Assembly: GCA_030830415.1 (NCBI GenBank)
Contig: JAURNB010000056.1
Coordinates: 1-33,131 of the forward strand
Direction of reading: 5' to 3'
Source of the DNA: Acidimicrobiales bacterium
Lineage (GTDB): Bacteria > Actinomycetota > Acidimicrobiia > Acidimicrobiales > Ilumatobacteraceae
DNA: 33,131 nt
Both the position numbers and the translations under genes were made by a program. Shown here piece by piece: positions 31,346 to 33,131 of this stretch (the stretch's first letter is position 1; every line of letters begins with the position of its first letter). Under the pieces are notes generated by a model, which saw nothing but the letters and a program-made list of their open reading frames with translations, did no database searches and was not told the origin of the DNA.

Positions 31346-32074
31346 ATGCGCGGAATAGGAACAGTGACGAATGTACTCACCATCGTTGGAGGTACCTTGC
31401 TCGGGCTCATTGTGGGCCGCTATATCTCGGAGCGCATACGTCTGACCGTTGAACAGGCTGTCGGAATGACCACATTGGTTCTGGGAATTGCCACAGCGGC
31501 AAAAACAGACAACATTGTGTTTCCGCTCGTGAGCGTTGTTTTGGGTGGAATCATCGGCGAATCGTTACGCGTTGAAGATCGTTTTGAATCGTTAGGCAAT
31601 TGGGTACGACGCAAAGTAGAAGTGAAATCTCAATCGGGTTGGATGTCGCGCAGTTCTCTTGCAACGTTGCATCCGCGCTTTGTAGAAGGTTTCGTGACGG
31701 CAACTCTTTTGTTTTCCATCGGGCCCATGTCCATCTTGGGCTCCATCGACGACGGTTTAGGCAGGGGAGCTCAGATCCTCATTGTGAAAGCAGCGCTCGA
31801 CGGACTCGTATCAATTCTCTTTGCTGCAACCATGGGCTGGGGTGTGGCAATAAGTGCAGTCATCGTGGGGATATATCAAGGCCTGATGACACTAGGTGCC
31901 TCAGGCCTTGATGCAATTCTGACTGATCGTATGGTGCACGAGATGAGTGCAACAGGCGGAATCATGATTTTGGGTATTGCACTTCGGTTTATGGAAGTGA
32001 AACCTATTCGCGTAGGAAGCTTGCTTCCTGGGCTTTTTGTTGCGCCGGTATTAGTAGCGCTTTTTGCCCGCTGA
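31346..32074 (+). CDS. DUF554 family membrane protein
   Basis: The 242-residue protein is strongly hydrophobic, with about six or seven membrane segments separated by short loops. It has the DUF554 pattern: GTVTNVLTIVGGTLLGLIVG at the start, FPLVSVVLGGIIGESLRVEDR, FVEGFVTATLLFSIGPMSILGS, and the later SATGGIMILGIALRFME. The function of this family is not established. GAAAGAAG precedes ATG 31346 as a ribosome binding site, 13 bases after rmlD, so it may be the last gene of the operon. Its last 24 bases overlap the convergent helicase gene. Confidence 0.85.
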   Translation: MRGIGTVTNVLTIVGGTLLGLIVGRYISERIRLTVEQAVGMTTLVLGIATAAKTDNIVFPLVSVVLGGIIGESLRVEDRFESLGNWVRRKVEVKSQSGWMSRSSLATLHPRFVEGFVTATLLFSIGPMSILGSIDDGLGRGAQILIVKAALDGLVSILFAATMGWGVAISAVIVGIYQGLMTLGASGLDAILTDRMVHEMSATGGIMILGIALRFMEVKPIRVGSLLPGLFVAPVLVALFAR

Positions 32075-33131
32075 CGCACCGTAAGGCTTGCGACCAGCTG
32101 CTGCTGGACGACCCGACTCACCATCACGTGCACCGCGGAAACCACCTTCACGTGGTCCACCTGTGCGTGGTGCGCCTGAACGAGGAGCTGCTCCGTCACG
32201 TGCACCGCGGTAGCCGCCAGCTGAAGAGCGTGGTGCTCCATCGCGTGGGCCTGCTGTGCGTGGTCCACGGTCACGGAATCCACCTTCACGAGGTGCTCCA
32301 TCGCGTGGGCCTGATGTACGAGGTCCACGGTCGCGGAATCCACCTTCGCGTGGTGCTGACGAGCGCTCTGAAGTGCGAGGTCCACGGTCACGGAATCCGC
32401 CTTCACGGAATCCACCTTCGCGTGGTGCGCCTTCACGTGGGCCAGAGCTACGTGGGGTAAAAGTACGTTCTGGGCGAGGACCATCGCTGCGCTCTGTGCG
32501 CTCTGCGCGTGGTGTATCTGAACGGTCAGAAAAACGAGGAGCGCGATCACGATCGCCACCACGTGAACCGCCATCACGGCGTCCACCGCGTGAGCCACCA
32601 TCACGACGTCCGCCGCCTCCACCATCACGACGTCCACCACCACGTGGTGAGTCGAGACGCTCTTCATGCAACACGATGCTGCTTGATTCACGGAATACGC
32701 GCTCGCCAGGAGCAAGCTCGGCGAGGAAGTCGTCTTCAGGTGTCACGCGAGTTGTGGTGGGCTCAATGCCTGCGCTCTTGGTGAGTGCACGCACGTTACG
32801 ACGCTGATTGTCGGTCATGAGAGTAATGACGGTGCCAGTTGCACCAGCACGTGCGGTACGGCCAGAGCGGTGCAAGTAAGCCTTGTGCTCTTCTGGTGGA
32901 TCAGCGTGAATGACTAAAGCAATGTCGTCAACGTGAATACCGCGAGCGGCAATGTCGGTTGCGACCAATGTGTCGGCGCGACCAGACGAAAATGCCGACA
33001 AGTTACGTGCGCGAGCAGCTTGTGACAAGTTGCCGTGCAATTCAACACTTGGAACGCCAGCTTTCATGAGCTGTTCTGCAAGGCGAGCAGCACCGTGCTT
33101 GGTGCGTGTAAAGACGAGTGTCTTTCCAGGA
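32051..33131 (-). CDS. DEAD-box RNA helicase, C-terminal part (cut by window edge)
   Basis: The frame is open through the window end, so the N-terminal RecA-like domain lies outside. What is visible starts with PGKTLVFTRTKHGAARLAEQL, then ELHGNLSQAARARNL, motif V-like TDIAARGIHVDDI, and motif VI HRSGRTARAG, the second RecA-like domain of a DEAD-box helicase. After about 120 visible residues follows a tail of roughly 200 residues very rich in Arg, Gly and Pro, with RGG-type and 19-20-residue repeats. Such tails bind RNA and can drive condensation. The exact relative (RhlE, CsdA/DeaD or other) cannot be settled from this fragment. Confidence 0.93.
   Translation of the reverse strand, partial: PGKTLVFTRTKHGAARLAEQLMKAGVPSVELHGNLSQAARARNLSAFSSGRADTLVATDIAARGIHVDDIALVIHADPPEEHKAYLHRSGRTARAGATGTVITLMTDNQRRNVRALTKSAGIEPTTTRVTPEDDFLAELAPGERVFRESSSIVLHEERLDSPRGGGRRDGGGGGRRDGGSRGGRRDGGSRGGDRDRAPRFSDRSDTPRAERTERSDGPRPERTFTPRSSGPREGAPREGGFREGGFRDRGPRTSERSSAPREGGFRDRGPRTSGPRDGAPREGGFRDRGPRTAGPRDGAPRSSAGGYRGARDGAAPRSGAPRTGGPREGGFRGARDGESGRPAAAGRKPYGASAGKKRY
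32221..32410 (-). repeat. Tandem repeats of about 57-60 bp in the helicase tail
   Basis: A segment starting near 32261 (minus strand encodes GGFRDRGPRT) recurs after 60 bases and again after about 57. Each copy encodes a block like GGFRDRGPRTSGPRDGAPRE. The repeats are in frame and vary between copies (for example SERSSAPRE in one). Smaller repeated blocks of RGG units lie between 32520 and 32650. Confidence 0.7.

Noticed and set aside
32221..32410. CRISPR array
   Set aside because: The repeats are in frame within a protein tail, vary between copies and lack unique spacers.
32128..32807. Plus-strand Arg/His/Val-rich open frames opposite the helicase tail
   Set aside because: They are the complement of the RGG repeats of the helicase gene, whose upstream domain is a clear DEAD-box helicase.

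Overview
This window reads as part of the chromosome of a compact, moderately GC-rich actinobacterium. Evidence for the phylum is a single-polypeptide FO synthase (fused CofG/CofH, the actinobacterial FbiC architecture), a CarD-family RNA polymerase regulator, RNase J next to dapA and upstream of an FtsK gene, and the order rbfA-truB-ribF / rpsO-pnp / dapB / dapA-rnj / ftsK / pgsA-cinA, which resembles the housekeeping block of Actinobacteria. Acidimicrobiia (for example an aquatic lineage) is my best guess, held loosely. There are no insertion sequences, phage genes or CRISPR arrays, and no gene-free stretch over 300 bases. Several convergent neighbours overlap at their 3' ends, which suggests a streamlined genome.

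Layout. 1-2391: ribosome maturation and tRNA/flavin genes (rbfA, truB, ribF). 2343-6227, minus strand: a three-gene unit, ribE, a chorismate mutase/VOC fusion, and fbiC. 6388-10159: rpsO, a structured leader, pnp, and dapB. 10156-14904: a DedA-like membrane protein, an acyl-CoA ligase, a TetR regulator with a clear palindromic operator, a ferritin-like diiron protein, and an unknown winged-helix-like protein. 14904-20474: dapA, rnj, a small lipoprotein, ftsK. 20498-24350: rimO, pgsA, cinA, tRNA-Arg(UCU), carD. 24357-27792: metabolic genes (VOC protein, beta-hydroxyacid dehydrogenase, SDR, class III aminotransferase). 27826-31332: the dTDP-L-rhamnose operon in the order rmlA-rmlC-rmlB-rmlD. 31346-33131: a DUF554 membrane protein converging on the C-terminal part of a DEAD-box RNA helicase with a long repetitive RGG tail, cut by the window edge.

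Two observations stand out. First, most genes that begin a transcription unit have a TANNNT -10-like hexamer ending 6-9 bases before the start codon and no Shine-Dalgarno sequence. This predicts leaderless mRNAs as the default here; rpsO, pnp and operon-internal genes are the exceptions with ribosome binding sites. Second, the ribE - chorismate mutase/VOC - fbiC unit brings together routes to both substrates of FO synthase. Riboflavin synthase releases 5-amino-6-ribitylaminouracil, and chorismate mutase leads to tyrosine. The middle gene joins an AroQ domain to a half-size domain resembling 4-hydroxyphenylpyruvate dioxygenase, with an apparently incomplete metal site. I suggest it as the candidate undescribed system in this window.
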